Source: Cryptomeria japonica (lineage: Eukaryota > Streptophyta > Pinopsida > Cupressales > Cupressaceae). From it: a stretch of DNA of 64,000 nucleotides. The position numbers were made by a program, and so were the translations under genes. Below the pieces are notes generated by a model. The model was not told the DNA's origin. It saw nothing but the letters and a program-made list of their open reading frames with translations, and did not search any database. Location: contig NC_081409.1 in NCBI RefSeq assembly GCF_030272615.1, positions 876,067,594 through 876,131,593 of the forward strand. Reading direction: 5' to 3'. The stretch's first letter is position 1; every line of letters starts with the position of its first letter. Of this stretch, positions 21,591-31,976 are shown piece by piece.

Positions 21591-21677
21591 CTTCACATCA
21601 GGAGACCAATGATCTAAGGCTGTTAATGCACAGGGAATAATGAGCGCACATGATGGTCCAAGATATGGATGTTTAAC
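21591..21677 (-). CDS. TTI2/At2g39910-like ARM-repeat protein, internal exon (29 codons)
   Basis: Read on the minus strand, this is an 87-bp in-phase block bounded by a consensus acceptor (...cttacag before 21677) and donor (GTTAGC from 21590). It encodes VKHPYLGPSCALII followed by PCALTALDHWSPDVK. The phrase ALDHWSP(D/E)VK is one I associate with plant ARM-repeat proteins of the At2g39910 type, related to TELO2-interacting protein 2. That protein acts with TELO2 and TTI1 as an HSP90 co-chaperone for PIKK kinases such as TOR, ATM and ATR. The exon continues without a phase change from the one ending at 48034 (...SHQMRWCLKQ), which implies an intron of about 26.4 kb. The family assignment is from memory. 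Confidence 0.6.
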
Positions 21678-22167
21678 CTGTAAGGATCAAAAAAAGAACA
21701 TTGCTTCTTTATATTCAGAACAAGGGGGGCCCTTCCACATAAGAAAAAAATAAATTTGTCTGTTGCTCATTACAATCTTTATCCAGAAGCAATCTCAATG
21801 CCCACATAGAAGCTTACAAATATAACACAGAGAAAGAAAGAAAATATAACATTGTTCGCAAAGCATAATGCTTAATACATTTATGAAAAGTTTTCTATTC
21901 AAATAAAATAAAAACAGAATCATATCCTATGAAAGCAACCAAAGAAATCAATCTAACCTCGCAAGTGTCCATGGTTGGTCATTAGATACCATCAAAATCA
22001 CACATAACATAAAAAGAGAATGGTATGGGATTACGAACCATCTAATCATTGATAAAAAATTGACCTTGGAGAACCTAGTTTTCTAGCCCTCAAAAAGTGC
22101 AAGGGTTTGAAACAAAGACAGAAATAACTAAGTGGTAAATCCATACAATTATATATACTCTGATTTG

Positions 22168-22433
22168 TTTGTAGATTAAATGATGAATTGATTTCTCTCT
22201 TTTTCATCTGCAGTTCACACTAGATTTTTATTTATAGTTTGCGTTATTTTGGCCGTTGAATTGATCATATGACATGCAAAGTTCTTTGGTACTAGATAAT
22301 AGTATCATAACTTTGCAAGTCACCTGATCATTTCAACAGCCTAAGTAACACAAACTATAAATAAAAGTATCGTCCCCACAGCAGATGAAAACGAAAAAAA
22401 CCAATCCATCATTAAATGAGAAAATCTACTAGA
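22168..22433. mobile_element. Foldback MITE-like inverted repeat (about 266 bp)
   Basis: The two halves are imperfect reverse complements over about 130 bp, almost without a spacer. For example, TTTTCATCTGCAG near 22200 pairs with CAGCAGATGAAAA near 22380, TTTATTTATAGTTTG pairs with CAAACTATAAATAAA, and GCAAAGTT pairs with AACTTTGC near the centre. The outer arms extend to a GTAGATTAAATGATG-like sequence at 22171. No ORF is present. The target duplication was not resolved, so the superfamily is open. Confidence 0.65.
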
Positions 22434-23099
22434 TTTGCCAGCATCTCAATCACTCTGGGATCACTTGAGTCAATCATCACTCAGTTATGAACCTACTATT
22501 GGAAAAAAAAATTGGAGATCTCATGTCTATAACACCAGAAGCTAAACAATCATCTAGAATATGAACTGAACGGTCATTTCATATTGCTAAATGTATGCAT
22601 TTTGATTGAGTGGAAGCACTTACCGAATATTTTTCTGGTTGTCTCATTCCTGTGCATTTCATTTGTCATTTTTCTGCATTACAATCCCAGGCTCGACATT
22701 GGTATTAAAGCAGTTATTTTCCATTTTATGTTATTCATTAACAACCCTCTAAATCTCTATTCATTATACATCATTATTGTTCATTTTTAAAAGCCACACA
22801 TTGCCAAACAACTGGGTCAAATAAAAAAAGTGGATTCCTGTAGCGATAAGGTGGACGAGATGGGCCAGAGGCACTCCACAACTTGCTGTAAGTGTAGATG
22901 ATAGAGCAGTTTCTTCAACATCTTGTAATGAAAAATTAATAACTTCAATTTCAGTTGTGTATTATAGTTCACAGCATAGCAAAAGAGTAGAGGACAAACA
23001 GTTTGCTGATTTCATTTATCGATTTAAAAATAGAGCTTCTATTATTGGTTTGCTTTTTGTAGCTTTAAATTTTTTGTAGAAGGAAAGAATCATACCGGG

Positions 23100-23393
23100 T
23101 CAAGCTGAATGGTGATTGAGAATTTTCAACATCCATTTTCTGTCGAATTCTGCTTCTTGTTCATCATTGTTTTTTACATAATCCAACAATTCATTTGCTT
23201 GCCAATACTCACCAAATATAAATTCTGATTTTTCTATGAGTCCTCTAAATATCAGCATAGAAGGGATACCCTTTTTGAGTAAAGAAAATCTTTCAAAGAA
23301 CATTTTCATTATTGCAATATACAGTAGAATTGCCATTGAGGGTTTGGGCAAATTGAAGGTGGCTGAACCCATGTCTCGATCCATGACCTGCAA
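23100..23393 (-). CDS. Unrecognised ORF with exon-like boundaries
   Basis: The minus-strand ORF follows a strong acceptor (cttttcattcttttgcag just upstream of GTCATGGATCG) and contains a strong donor-like GTGAGT after about 190 bp. If read through, it ends in a stop at 23100 after ...WMLKILNHHSA. The frame continues for about 95 codons (VMDRDMGSATFNLPKPSM...). I do not recognise the family. Splicing at GTGAGT would leave a partial codon, which does not fit between the two phase-0 exons of the TTI2-like gene. It is therefore probably a separate gene fragment carried into the intron, or a fossil exon. Confidence 0.3.
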   Translation of the reverse strand: MQVMDRDMGSATFNLPKPSMAILLYIAIMKMFFERFSLLKKGIPSMLIFRGLIEKSEFIFGEYWQANELLDYVKNNDEQEAEFDRKWMLKILNHHSA

Positions 23394-24719
23394 AAGAATG
23401 AAAAGTTGTTACTTTAACACACTACTCATGCCCCTTCCATTTCATGTCTTTCATAGCCACTACATCACACAACTTTCAGATAAATCAAAGCATGGCCACT
23501 TTGTTCTACAGTTGTCGACCCTATTTCTCTTGGTTTCAAGTTTCAATCTTGTCTTGCATAATTTCTTTGTTGCTACCACCTCAGTTCTCCCTGTACATTT
23601 GTTACGCCTTCAACCTCTACCACCATCCTGGACTCTTCCAACAATGTTGTTGTGGATCTTCACATGTTGAACAGTTCATTTCTGCTCTAAAACTCCCCTT
23701 CTGCTCAAAGTAGTTATATTCTATGAACTTTGGGTTTTACTTTTAGGTTTTGAAATAGTATTTTAAGTTTGACGGTCAAAATATAGTTCAATGCTTTTTA
23801 GTTTTGAGGCATTACTTCAATATAGCAATGTGATGTTTTAAAAATAGTCGAATAGGTGAAAAATTTACTTAGTGGAGGTTAATTTACCAATTTTGGTATA
23901 TTTTAGAAGGGTAGATATCTCAAGCAATATTTAAAATTTTGAAGTCAAAAACTCAAAATAAACTTAACAAACTCAAAATAGTCACAATAATCAGTATTCA
24001 AGGTACCTCTGGTTCACATATACAAGTCAAGTTGTCGAGATTGAACATTGTACCCATTGCCCAATAAATCTACAACAATGGCATTTGTGGCTTTGTCCCT
24101 GTAAATCGCCAAGGAGAAATAACGACATTGTCATTTTCATTTGCATTTCGCTTTGTTACCTATCCATCACTATCATAAGACATAAATCTAGATTGAAAGA
24201 AGTTTCAATATAATTCTAAGCAAATGTTATTGATAGGGTGATTCCATTTCAGATGCTACCTAAGTGCCACATACCTCTGCTCTCGTGTTTTAATGTCACT
24301 TTCACGTACTAACAATATATCAGAAGGGTGGGTTTCTTCCATGTAACAATGTGTATATCAATCTAGAAAGCATGTAGAAAAGAAAAACTTCAAAAGTAAT
24401 ACAAAACCAATCCATCTCCACTTGATATCCAAAGTCATTGGGTATTATGAATTGTATTGCCTTTGAGCAATATCAATGGAACCCAACTAATACATGTGTA
24501 ATCTATGTAACCATGTCCACTTTATACACCAATGCTGCTGATTTATAGCTAGGTCGGATTCCTAGCTTGGGCCGACCTAGCTCTCTAAATTGGCCTTTTA
24601 GCCTTAGCAATTTGTCATCGTGTTGACTGGGCCCTATTTGGGCGATTTATGTTAAATACATATGTATAACATGTAAACATTATATGGCTTGGCACCAAAA
24701 TTATGTAACTTGTAAATAG

Positions 24720-25581
24720 TGTTGGTTTTTAATTAGGGTGAAGAACGGATTCCAATTGCCTAAGGCAACATTGGAATCCACCCTTTAGGGATGGGCCCTT
24801 TTCCTCGCACACCACTCTCTAGGGCTGGGCCCTTTTCCCACACGCCATCCTCAAATAGGGTTGGGCCCCTTCTCACACACCACCCTCAAATAGGGCCAGC
24901 CTCCTAAAAGGACACGCTACATCCTTGGCGCCAAATACCTCATTCAAAGGCCGACCTAATTAAGTATGAGATGGGTATAAATAAAGATGCAAAGTGAAAC
25001 ATTAGATACTTGCAAAATACATATCATTTGTGAAATTCAGTATGCCATCAGCTAATGCGAAATACATCAGAAAGGTGCGAATTTATCTCCAGTCAATTGC
25101 GAACTTTGTAGCTCCTCCTTCATTATGCGCGATCTCCATTCAAGTAGAGGTGTTGGCCCTGCATATAATCTCAGAACTGTAGCAGACCTATGAATAATGA
25201 AAGAACAGATTTGATTGTTGATTCACCCACTAAGGGGAAGTGCAGACTCAAACAACAGACTACAGACCTATTGGAGACAACCTAAGAAGCAGCATGTGTG
25301 CTGACCTATTTGCTAAGTGAACTCCTTCATCAAAGCCCTAAGAGATAAGTTGTAATCAGAAAATTATGCTTAATTCATAATCAGATCCGAGGATCTTTCT
25401 AGCTGGGTTTTTCCTCCTAGGAGGTTTTCCCAGGGTACTTGTGTATTGTGAGTTCATTTTGTTTATTTCTCTACTTATGCTTAATTCTGGAAAATCCTAA
25501 CAGCATTCAACATTAATCTAAAATTTAGATAGATTTCTATTTTCTGAACATTGTATTAATCTGAAAGTCTAAAAACTAACA
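24720..25581 (+). repeat. 5' LTR (862 bp) of the plus-strand Copia element
   Basis: It has TG...CA ends. A hairpin near the tip (24747-24779) has arms GGATTCCAA/TTGGAATCC and inner TTGCC/GGCAA. GC-rich partial repeats of the type gggctgggccctt...cacacgcca follow. The TATA box TATAAATA is at 24976-24983, and an R/U5 hairpin CTGGG...CCTCC/GGAGG...CCCAG is at 25402-25432. Confidence 0.9.
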
Positions 25582-25600
25582 TGGCATCAGAGCTATAGGC
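25582..25600 (+). promoter_or_regulatory. Primer binding site
   Basis: TGGCATCAGAGCTATAGG directly follows the LTR end. It matches the initiator-methionine tRNA primer site TGGTATCAGAGC with one T-to-C change. The related element at 39012 has the unchanged form. Confidence 0.85.
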
Positions 25601-25674
25601 TAGATCAACTTTCCGATTTCAATATTTAGTACTCCTTTATTTCCAGATTGTTGTCTCATTCACAGGTCAGGTCA

Positions 25675-28600
25675 ACGGGGCTGAAAGTTGAAGATAGGTT
25701 TGATGGAAATCTCAACTTTGTTGCATGGAAGGTTCGCATCATGGTTGCCCTTGAGGAAGAAGATCTTCTTCACTTCATAGAAGAGAAAGAGCTAACTGAA
25801 GCTACAAATGCAGCTGAGCTAAAGCAATTCAAAAGGAATGTCGTCAAGGCCAGAAAGCCACTTATTGATTCAATTAAAGACCACCTAGTCACCTCCATTG
25901 CCTCATTCACTACTACAAGAGAAATATTCAATCATCTACAAGGTACTTATGAAATTAACAATCTCAGTAGGGCAATTACTTTAAGGCAGCAATTACTTAA
26001 TGTCAAGATGTCAAAAGAAGATTCTGTTATGTCTTATTTTATGAGAATTTCAAAACTAAAGAATCAACTAGGTACAATTGGACATAACATGGAAGACAAG
26101 GATCTTGTTATGATTGCCCTAAATGGTCTACCACACTCATGGCAGTCCTTTATTCAAACCATAAGTGGAAGAACTGAGTTACTTACTCTTGATCGCCTTA
26201 AGAATGATTGCATTCAAGAAGAGTCGCGTCTTATCACAAGGGGGCAACTCAAAAGTCCTCAAGTAGATGATCAACACGTGCTCGCAGCACAATGCAAGAA
26301 AGGTGGTAATTGGAAGAAGTATTATCCCAATCCCAAGAGGAATAGAGATTTCAGACCACCTAGTTCTCAACATTCTTGGAAGAAGCCAAGAGATATCTCT
26401 CGTGTTCGATGTTTCAAATGTGACAAATTTGGTCACTGTGCTAAAGAATGTCAGAATGATCCCACGCAAAGAGAAGCCAACCTAAATGAAGTCTCAGAAC
26501 AAAATGATGACTTCTTATTCATCTCTGCCCTATCAAGCAACATACCCACAGACAGTGACACATTGTTGATTGACAATGGTGCTTCCAAACACATCACAGG
26601 CTACCGTGATCACCTTTGAGACTTAGTAGAAAAGGATACCAATCTACATGTGGTAATTGGTGACGATGCTCGATATTCGGTAAGAGGTTTTGGCACTACT
26701 TCCTTAAATTTAGACTCTAGTATTTCACTTCACCTTAGTGATATCTTATTTGTTCCCGGAATTAAAAAAAACCTAATTTCCATTTCTGCTCTAGAAGATA
26801 AAGGTTATCAAATTGCATTTTATGAGGGTAAAGTACTTGCTTGGCCTAAGAAATCTAGTTTTAAATATGCTCATGTAATTGGAAATAGATATGATAGTTT
26901 ATATAAGCTTTCTACTAACCCTATTCAAGCCTTCATTAATGAGGCTCCCGAATCTTGTGAGCTATGGCATAGAAGACTTGGACACTTACACTATCAAGCA
27001 CTTCCCTCCCTTGGAAAGTTGGTCAAAGGCATGCCTAAACTCAGTCAAATTCATGACGATACATGCAAAGGTTGTGCTATAGGTAAAAATGTTAAAAGCC
27101 CTTTTCATAAAAGTGAAAATAGAGCTAAAGATAAACTAGAACTTGTTCACTCTGATTTATGTGGTCCTATGTCTATAGCATCTCCTAGTGGATTTCTTTA
27201 TTATGTAATCTTCATAGATGATTTCTCTAGGAAAACTTGGATCTACTTCTTGAAATCTAAAAAATCTGATGAAGTCTTAAGTAGATTTGAAGAGTTTAAG
27301 GCATTGGCTGAAAACACCTCTGGTAAAAGAATTAAATGTTTAAGATCTGACAATGGAGGTGGGTATACCTCTGGTAGCTTTCATGATTTTTGTGTTGAGA
27401 CAGGAATTAAGAGGGAGTTATGTGTTCCATACAATCCTCAGCAATATGGAGTTGCTGAAAGGAAGAATAGAACAATTGGTGGGGCTGCAAAGGCTATGAT
27501 TCTGCAAAGGCTATGATTCATGATCAGGATTTGCAAACCTTTCTATGGGCTGAGGCTTCCAGAACAGCAGTATATATTCAGAATAGATGTCCTCACCGTG
27601 TTCTAAAGAATATGACTCCTAAAGAAGCCTTCACAAGATCCAAACCTTACATCAGTCACTTAAGAATTTTTGGAAGTCCTGTATATGTTCATGTGCCCAA
27701 GGAAAAGCGAACCAAGTTGGAGCCCTCTGAGAAGAAAGGCATGCTAGTTGGATACAGTGAATCCTCCAAGGCCTTCAGGATCTATATTCCAGGTCAAAGG
27801 TATGTTGAGGTAAGTAAGGATGTTACTTTTGAAGAAGATATTGCCTTTAAGAAATCAAAAGGTTCTTTTGTTATTGATGAAGTTAATGACAATCAAGATA
27901 TGAATGTTGATACTAACCCTAAGATTCAGAGGGAGCCTGTGGAACCTCCACCTCAAGAAGAACATAATGATCCACCAGAGCCTATGAATCCCACTAATAT
28001 ACCTAGTGACATTGTTGTTACCAAAAAGAGGCCACTTTGGGTAAGAAACACCATTCAAGAAGCCGAAAGATTTGCTGCTCCCAGTGGCACTTTCCGAGAG
28101 ACCAAGAGACCTCAAGTATTCTCCAACTACGTTGCATTGATGTGCAATCTCATTGAGTCTGAGCCATGCAATGTTGAAGAAGCCTTGAACCATCATTCCT
28201 GGAAGCTAGCTATGGATGAAGAGTATCAATCAATCATCAAGAATGATGTTTGGGACATTGTGCCTAGACCCAAAGGTAAATCTGTTGTTTCCTCTAAATG
28301 GTTATTTAAAATTTAACATAATGCTGATGGTAGTATTGAAAAATATAAAGCTAGATTTGTAGCTCGTGGTTTTTCTCAAAAGGAAGGCATAGACTATGAA
28401 AAAACATTTGCTCCTGTTGCTAGATATACCTCTATTAGAACTATAATAGCTATTGTTGCAGCTAGAGGTTGGAAGCTACATCAAATGGATGTTAAGATTG
28501 CCTTCCTTAATGGTGTCATTGAAGAAGAAATCTATATTGAACAGCCTGAGGGTTATGAGATTCAGGATAGAGAAACTCATGTGTGCAGATTGAAGAAAGC

Positions 28601-29727
28601 TCTATATGGCCTCAAACAGGCTCCTCGTGCTTGGTATGAAAGAATTGATAAGTACTTGTTAAGTCTAAGGTTTTGTAAAAATGATGTTGACTCTAACATT
28701 TACTTTAAGATATCTAATGATTAAATGCTAATTCTAGTTCTATATGTGGATGATTTATTTCTTACTGGTAAAGATGAACTTATCATTAAATGTAAGAAAG
28801 AATTAGCTTCAGAATTTGAAATGAAGGACTTAGGTCTAATGCATTATTTTCTAGGCCTAGACGTATGGCAAAGATCTAACGAAATTTTTCTAAGTCAAGG
28901 AAAGTATACTATTGATATTTTGAAAAGATTTAGAATGATGGATTGTAAACCTATGTCTACCCCTATGGAATCTAACTTAAAGAAGTTGAGTGTTTCTATA
29001 GCTAACTCTGATTCTGGAGATCCATCCATTGGAGTACAGGCAGTTGATTGGATCATTGATGTATCTAGATAACACTAGACCAGACATATGCTATGCAGTG
29101 AATGCCCTCAGCCAGTTCATGAGCATGCCCAAACATGTTCATCTTGTTGCAGCCAAGCACATCCTAAGATACTTGCGAGGCACAGTTGGTTATGGGCTGA
29201 AGTATCCACTTGACACTTCAATAACATTGGAAGGTTATTCAGATGCAGATTGGGCTAGGAGTGTCAAAGACAGGAAAAGCACTTCTGGTATTTGTTTCAG
29301 CTTAGGATCCGCAGTGATCTCTTGGGCTTGCAGAAAACAATCCTCTATTGCACTAAGTATTACTGAAGCTGAGTATATTGCAGCAAGTGTTGCTTCTAGA
29401 GAAGCAGTGTGGCTTCATAAGCTTCTTGTTGGGTTGTTTGGACAACCTTGGGCACCTACAATTATACATTGTGATAATCAGAGTTGTATCAAGATGTTTG
29501 TCAATCCAGTGTTTCATGACAGGTCAAAACATGTGGAAACTCATTATCACTTCATTCGAGATATGGTGCAAAGAGGTGCTATTCAGCTGAAGTATGTCAG
29601 CACTGATGATCAGACTGCAGATATCCTCACCAAGCCTCTATCCAAGGTGAAGTTTGTGTACTTCAGAAACAGGCTTGGGATTTCAGAAAATGAGACCTTG
29701 GTTGAGAAGGAGTCTCATCTCCAATGA
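25675..29727 (+). pseudogene. Copia gag-pol polyprotein, at least six lesions
   Basis: The order is gag (UBN2-type, to about 26400), CCHC zinc knuckle (CFKCDKFGHCAKEC, 26410-26451), aspartic protease (LLIDNGASKH near 26565-26595), GAG-pre-integrase (ELWHRRLGH near 26960), integrase core (HSDLCGPM, then IDDFSRKTW, then GVAERKNRT with the glutamate; 27145-27480), reverse transcriptase (28317-28960, with LYVDD at about 28740-28755) and RNase H (29029-29727, with SDADWA and DNQS). The lesions are: the ATG seen in the 39012 element is ACG here (25675); TGA at 26617-26619; a 17-bp tandem duplication at about 27484-27517 that shifts the frame; TAA at 28314-28316; TAA at 28722-28724; and a frameshift near 29025. 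It cannot make a full polyprotein. Confidence 0.92.
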
Positions 29728-30084
29728 TGCATTGTGTTGCATCAACCACCCTCTGCGGGCAATGTAAGGTAGTAGTCTTCTCAAGGAGAAGAATAATTGT
29801 TACCATCCTCTGCGGACAATGTAAGATGGTAGAAAAGATCCTCACCACCCTATGCAGGCAATGTAAGGTGGCTTCAGTCTTTGCTTGTGTGCAAGATGAA
29901 AAGATCTTTTGTCATGTAATTCCAAATCTTTGTTTGTGTGCAAGATGGAAGACCTCTGATTATGTAATTCCATTCTATGCTTGTGTGCAAGATGGAAGTC
30001 TACTATGTTCTGATTATGTAATCCATTCTTTGCTTGTGTGCAAGATAGAAGATAGCGATTTTCTGATTATATTCTCTTCCCCCT
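29728..30084 (+). repeat. 3' noncoding hairpin repeats before the polypurine tract
   Basis: Hairpin units of the form CCACC...GCGGGCAATGTAA...GGTGG begin near 29746, 29804 and 29848. The middle unit has CCATC...GATGG instead, so both arms change together. A CTTCTC/GAGAAG hairpin lies between units. Four or five copies of a unit of about 40 bp around GCTTGTGTGCAAGATGGAAG follow (29880-30050). The same arrangement occurs at 41520-41935 in the neighbouring element. Confidence 0.75.
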
Positions 30085-30097
30085 AATTAAGAGGGAG
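30085..30097 (+). promoter_or_regulatory. Polypurine tract
   Basis: AATTAAGAGGGAG lies immediately before the TG of the 3' LTR. Second-strand DNA synthesis primes at such tracts. An equivalent TTAAGAGGGAG precedes the 3' LTR at 43588. Confidence 0.85.
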
Positions 30098-30793
30098 TGT
30101 TGGTTTTTAATTAGGGTGAAGAACGGATTCCAATTGCCTAAGGCAACATTGGAATCCACCCTTAGGGATGGGCCCTTTTCCTCACACGCCACTCTCTAGG
30201 GCTGGGCCCTTTTCCCACACGCCATCCTCAAATAGGGTTGGGCCCCTTCTCACACACCACCGTCAAATAGGGCCAGCCTCCTAAAAGGACACACTACATC
30301 CTTAGCACCAAATACCTCATTCAAAGGCCGACCTAATTAAGTATGAGATGGGTATAAATAAAGATGCAAAGTGAAACATTAGATACTTGCAAAATACATA
30401 TCATTTGTGAAATTCAGTATGCCATCAGCTAATGCAAAATACATCAGAAACGTGCGAATTTATCTCCAGTCAACTGCGAACTTTGTAGCTCCTCCTTCAT
30501 TATCATCTCTACTACTGAAAGTGCGATCTCCATTCAAGTAGAGGTGTTGGCCCTACATATAATCTCAGAACTGTAGCAGACCTACGAATATTGAAATAAC
30601 AGATCTGATTGTTGATTCACCCACTAAGGGGAAATGCAGACTTAAACAGTAGACTACAGACCTATTGGAGACAACCTAAGAAGCAGCTTGTGTGCTGACC
30701 TATTTGCTAAGTGAACTCCTTCATCAAAGCCCTAAGAGATAAGTTGTAATCAGAAAATTATGCTTAATTCATAATCAGATCCGAGGATCTTTC
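30098..30793 (+). repeat. 3' LTR of the plus-strand Copia element, truncated
   Basis: It matches 24720-25391 of the 5' LTR apart from small differences. It includes the tip hairpin (30125-30157) and TATA box (30353-30360). It ends at GATCTTTC, where the next LTR begins with TGTTGATT at 30794. The missing part is the U5 end with the CTGGG hairpin. Very similar U5 sequence ends the next element, which may explain the join. Confidence 0.85.
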
Positions 30794-31533
30794 TGTTGAT
30801 TATAACTAGGTAGAATGCGGATTCCAATTGCCTTAAGGAACATTGAAATCCGCCAAGGGCTGGACCCTTCTCCTCTCACACGCTACTCATAGGGCTAGGC
30901 CCTTCTCATCCCACACGCCACTCTTAGGGCTGGGCCTTATACATCACGACACTCCTTAACACCACGCTACATGCAAGATAACATGCTTACATGAATAGGG
31001 CCGACCCTATCTAATAAAGCATTTCGGTTAAAGTGATGCAAATAAATTAAAGGTTATTAATTCATCATAGGCCGACATAAATGGATCTTGCATCACATAT
31101 AAATAAAGACACATTCACCTCATTCAAACATACAATCAACATATCCTTCATGCAAATTACACATCTGCCTAAATGCAAAGTTTGAAGAAGGAATGATCAG
31201 AATTATCTCTGCCATTGAAGGTGCTAACATTAAGGGCAAACACCATCATCAAGGAAGCCGAATTATCTCTGCCATTGAAGGTGCTAACATTAAGGGCAAA
31301 CACCATCATCAAGGAAGCCGAACTATTCCAGAATCAAGGCGCTAAAGTTGCAGCCCAGTCTCAAGCAAAAAGTGCAGACTTAAGATGCACTAAATGTGCA
31401 GATCTAGGGTATGAGCCTGACTGCTGGTTGGTGTGTTTAAGGGGCAGACCTAATGCTCATGAAAGTGCAGACCTGTTGCCCTAAGAGCAGACATTCCAGA
31501 CATCTTCAAGTACTTGAGATAAGTGTTGCAACC
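30794..31533 (+). repeat. 5' LTR, first part
   Basis: It starts TGTTGATTATAACTAGG and contains the tip hairpin (30817-30850, with one arm damaged relative to the 3' LTR), a TATA box (TATAAATA, 31098-31105) and an exact 60-bp tandem duplication (31201-31320). It is interrupted at 31533 by the 7.25-kb unit, with caacc duplicated, and continues at 38793. Confidence 0.85.
31201..31320 (+). repeat. Exact 60-bp tandem duplication inside the LTR
   Basis: Bases 31201-31260 and 31261-31320 are identical. The 3' LTR carries the same duplication at about 43995-44114 with one difference, so it predates the insertion of this element. It lies about 100 bp downstream of the TATA box, within the transcribed part. 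Confidence 0.9.
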
Positions 31534-31976
31534 TGTTGTGACCATTTCACACATCGCCCCATCGCAAATGGGGACCCCCTCTTTTTGCTGGTCTTTCGCT
31601 CGTTTTCGCTTTCGTTTTTAGGATTTTGTTAGTCAGTTAGTTGTCTGGATTTAGGGCCAAGCCTTGGGGTTTTAAATTTTGTCTTTTCAAGCCAAAATCC
31701 AGTCGTTTTTGAGAGCTTTTGAGCTTCCTTTTCTAGGATGCAAATTTTGAATGCAATGAGTTCGCCAAAATGGTCTAATTTTCAATTGGAATGTTGATGC
31801 AGAGCTTAAATTTGTCTAAGTATTGAAAGTGAAATGTGAATTTTTGTCCGGTTGAATATTTTGACCAAATTTTGACTTTTTTTATTTTGATCCTGGGCAT
31901 TGGAATTGATTTGTTTTCACCTCGTGAAGTGTTAAAATGTGAAAAATCATGTTATTTTGGCCTGTAGGAGCAAAAT

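Larger units (their letters stand above)
21678..24719. other. Intron sequence with small repeats, left of the Copia element
   Basis: This is the start of the large intron, read against the gene direction. It holds the foldback element at 22168-22433, an unrecognised ORF at 23100-23393, and a short inverted repeat at 24548-24583 with 11-bp perfect arms AGCTAGGTCGG/CCGACCTAGCT. The stretch 24540-24719, with phrases such as gggccc and ggccgacct, resembles Copia LTR or 3' noncoding DNA and may be a remnant. Nothing else was recognised. Confidence 0.35.
24720..30793 (+). mobile_element. Plus-strand Copia LTR retrotransposon, full order but decayed
   Basis: It has a 5' LTR (24720-25581), primer binding site, gag-pol in Copia order (gag, protease, integrase, reverse transcriptase, RNase H), a 3' noncoding hairpin region, a polypurine tract and a 3' LTR (30098-30793). 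The 3' LTR is cut short after GATCTTTC by the next element, so the right target duplication is lost (left flank aatag). The two LTRs match at an offset of 5,378 bp with scattered substitutions and a small insertion in the 3' copy near 30500. Several stops and frameshifts show that it is dead. It lies inside the 26-kb intron of the TTI2-like gene, in the opposite orientation. Confidence 0.9.

Noticed and set aside
29724-30086. 120-codon ORF with repeated LCGQCK and ACVQDG phrases, resembling a small Cys-repeat protein
   Set aside because: The phrases are a by-product of translating the hairpin repeat units. Unit lengths vary, so the frame is not kept, and the neighbouring element shows the same DNA repeats in changing frames.
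31215-31484. 89-codon ORF inside the LTR, also present at 44010-44279
   Set aside because: It is present in both LTRs simply because LTRs are copies. It spans the 60-bp duplication and shows no protein motif.
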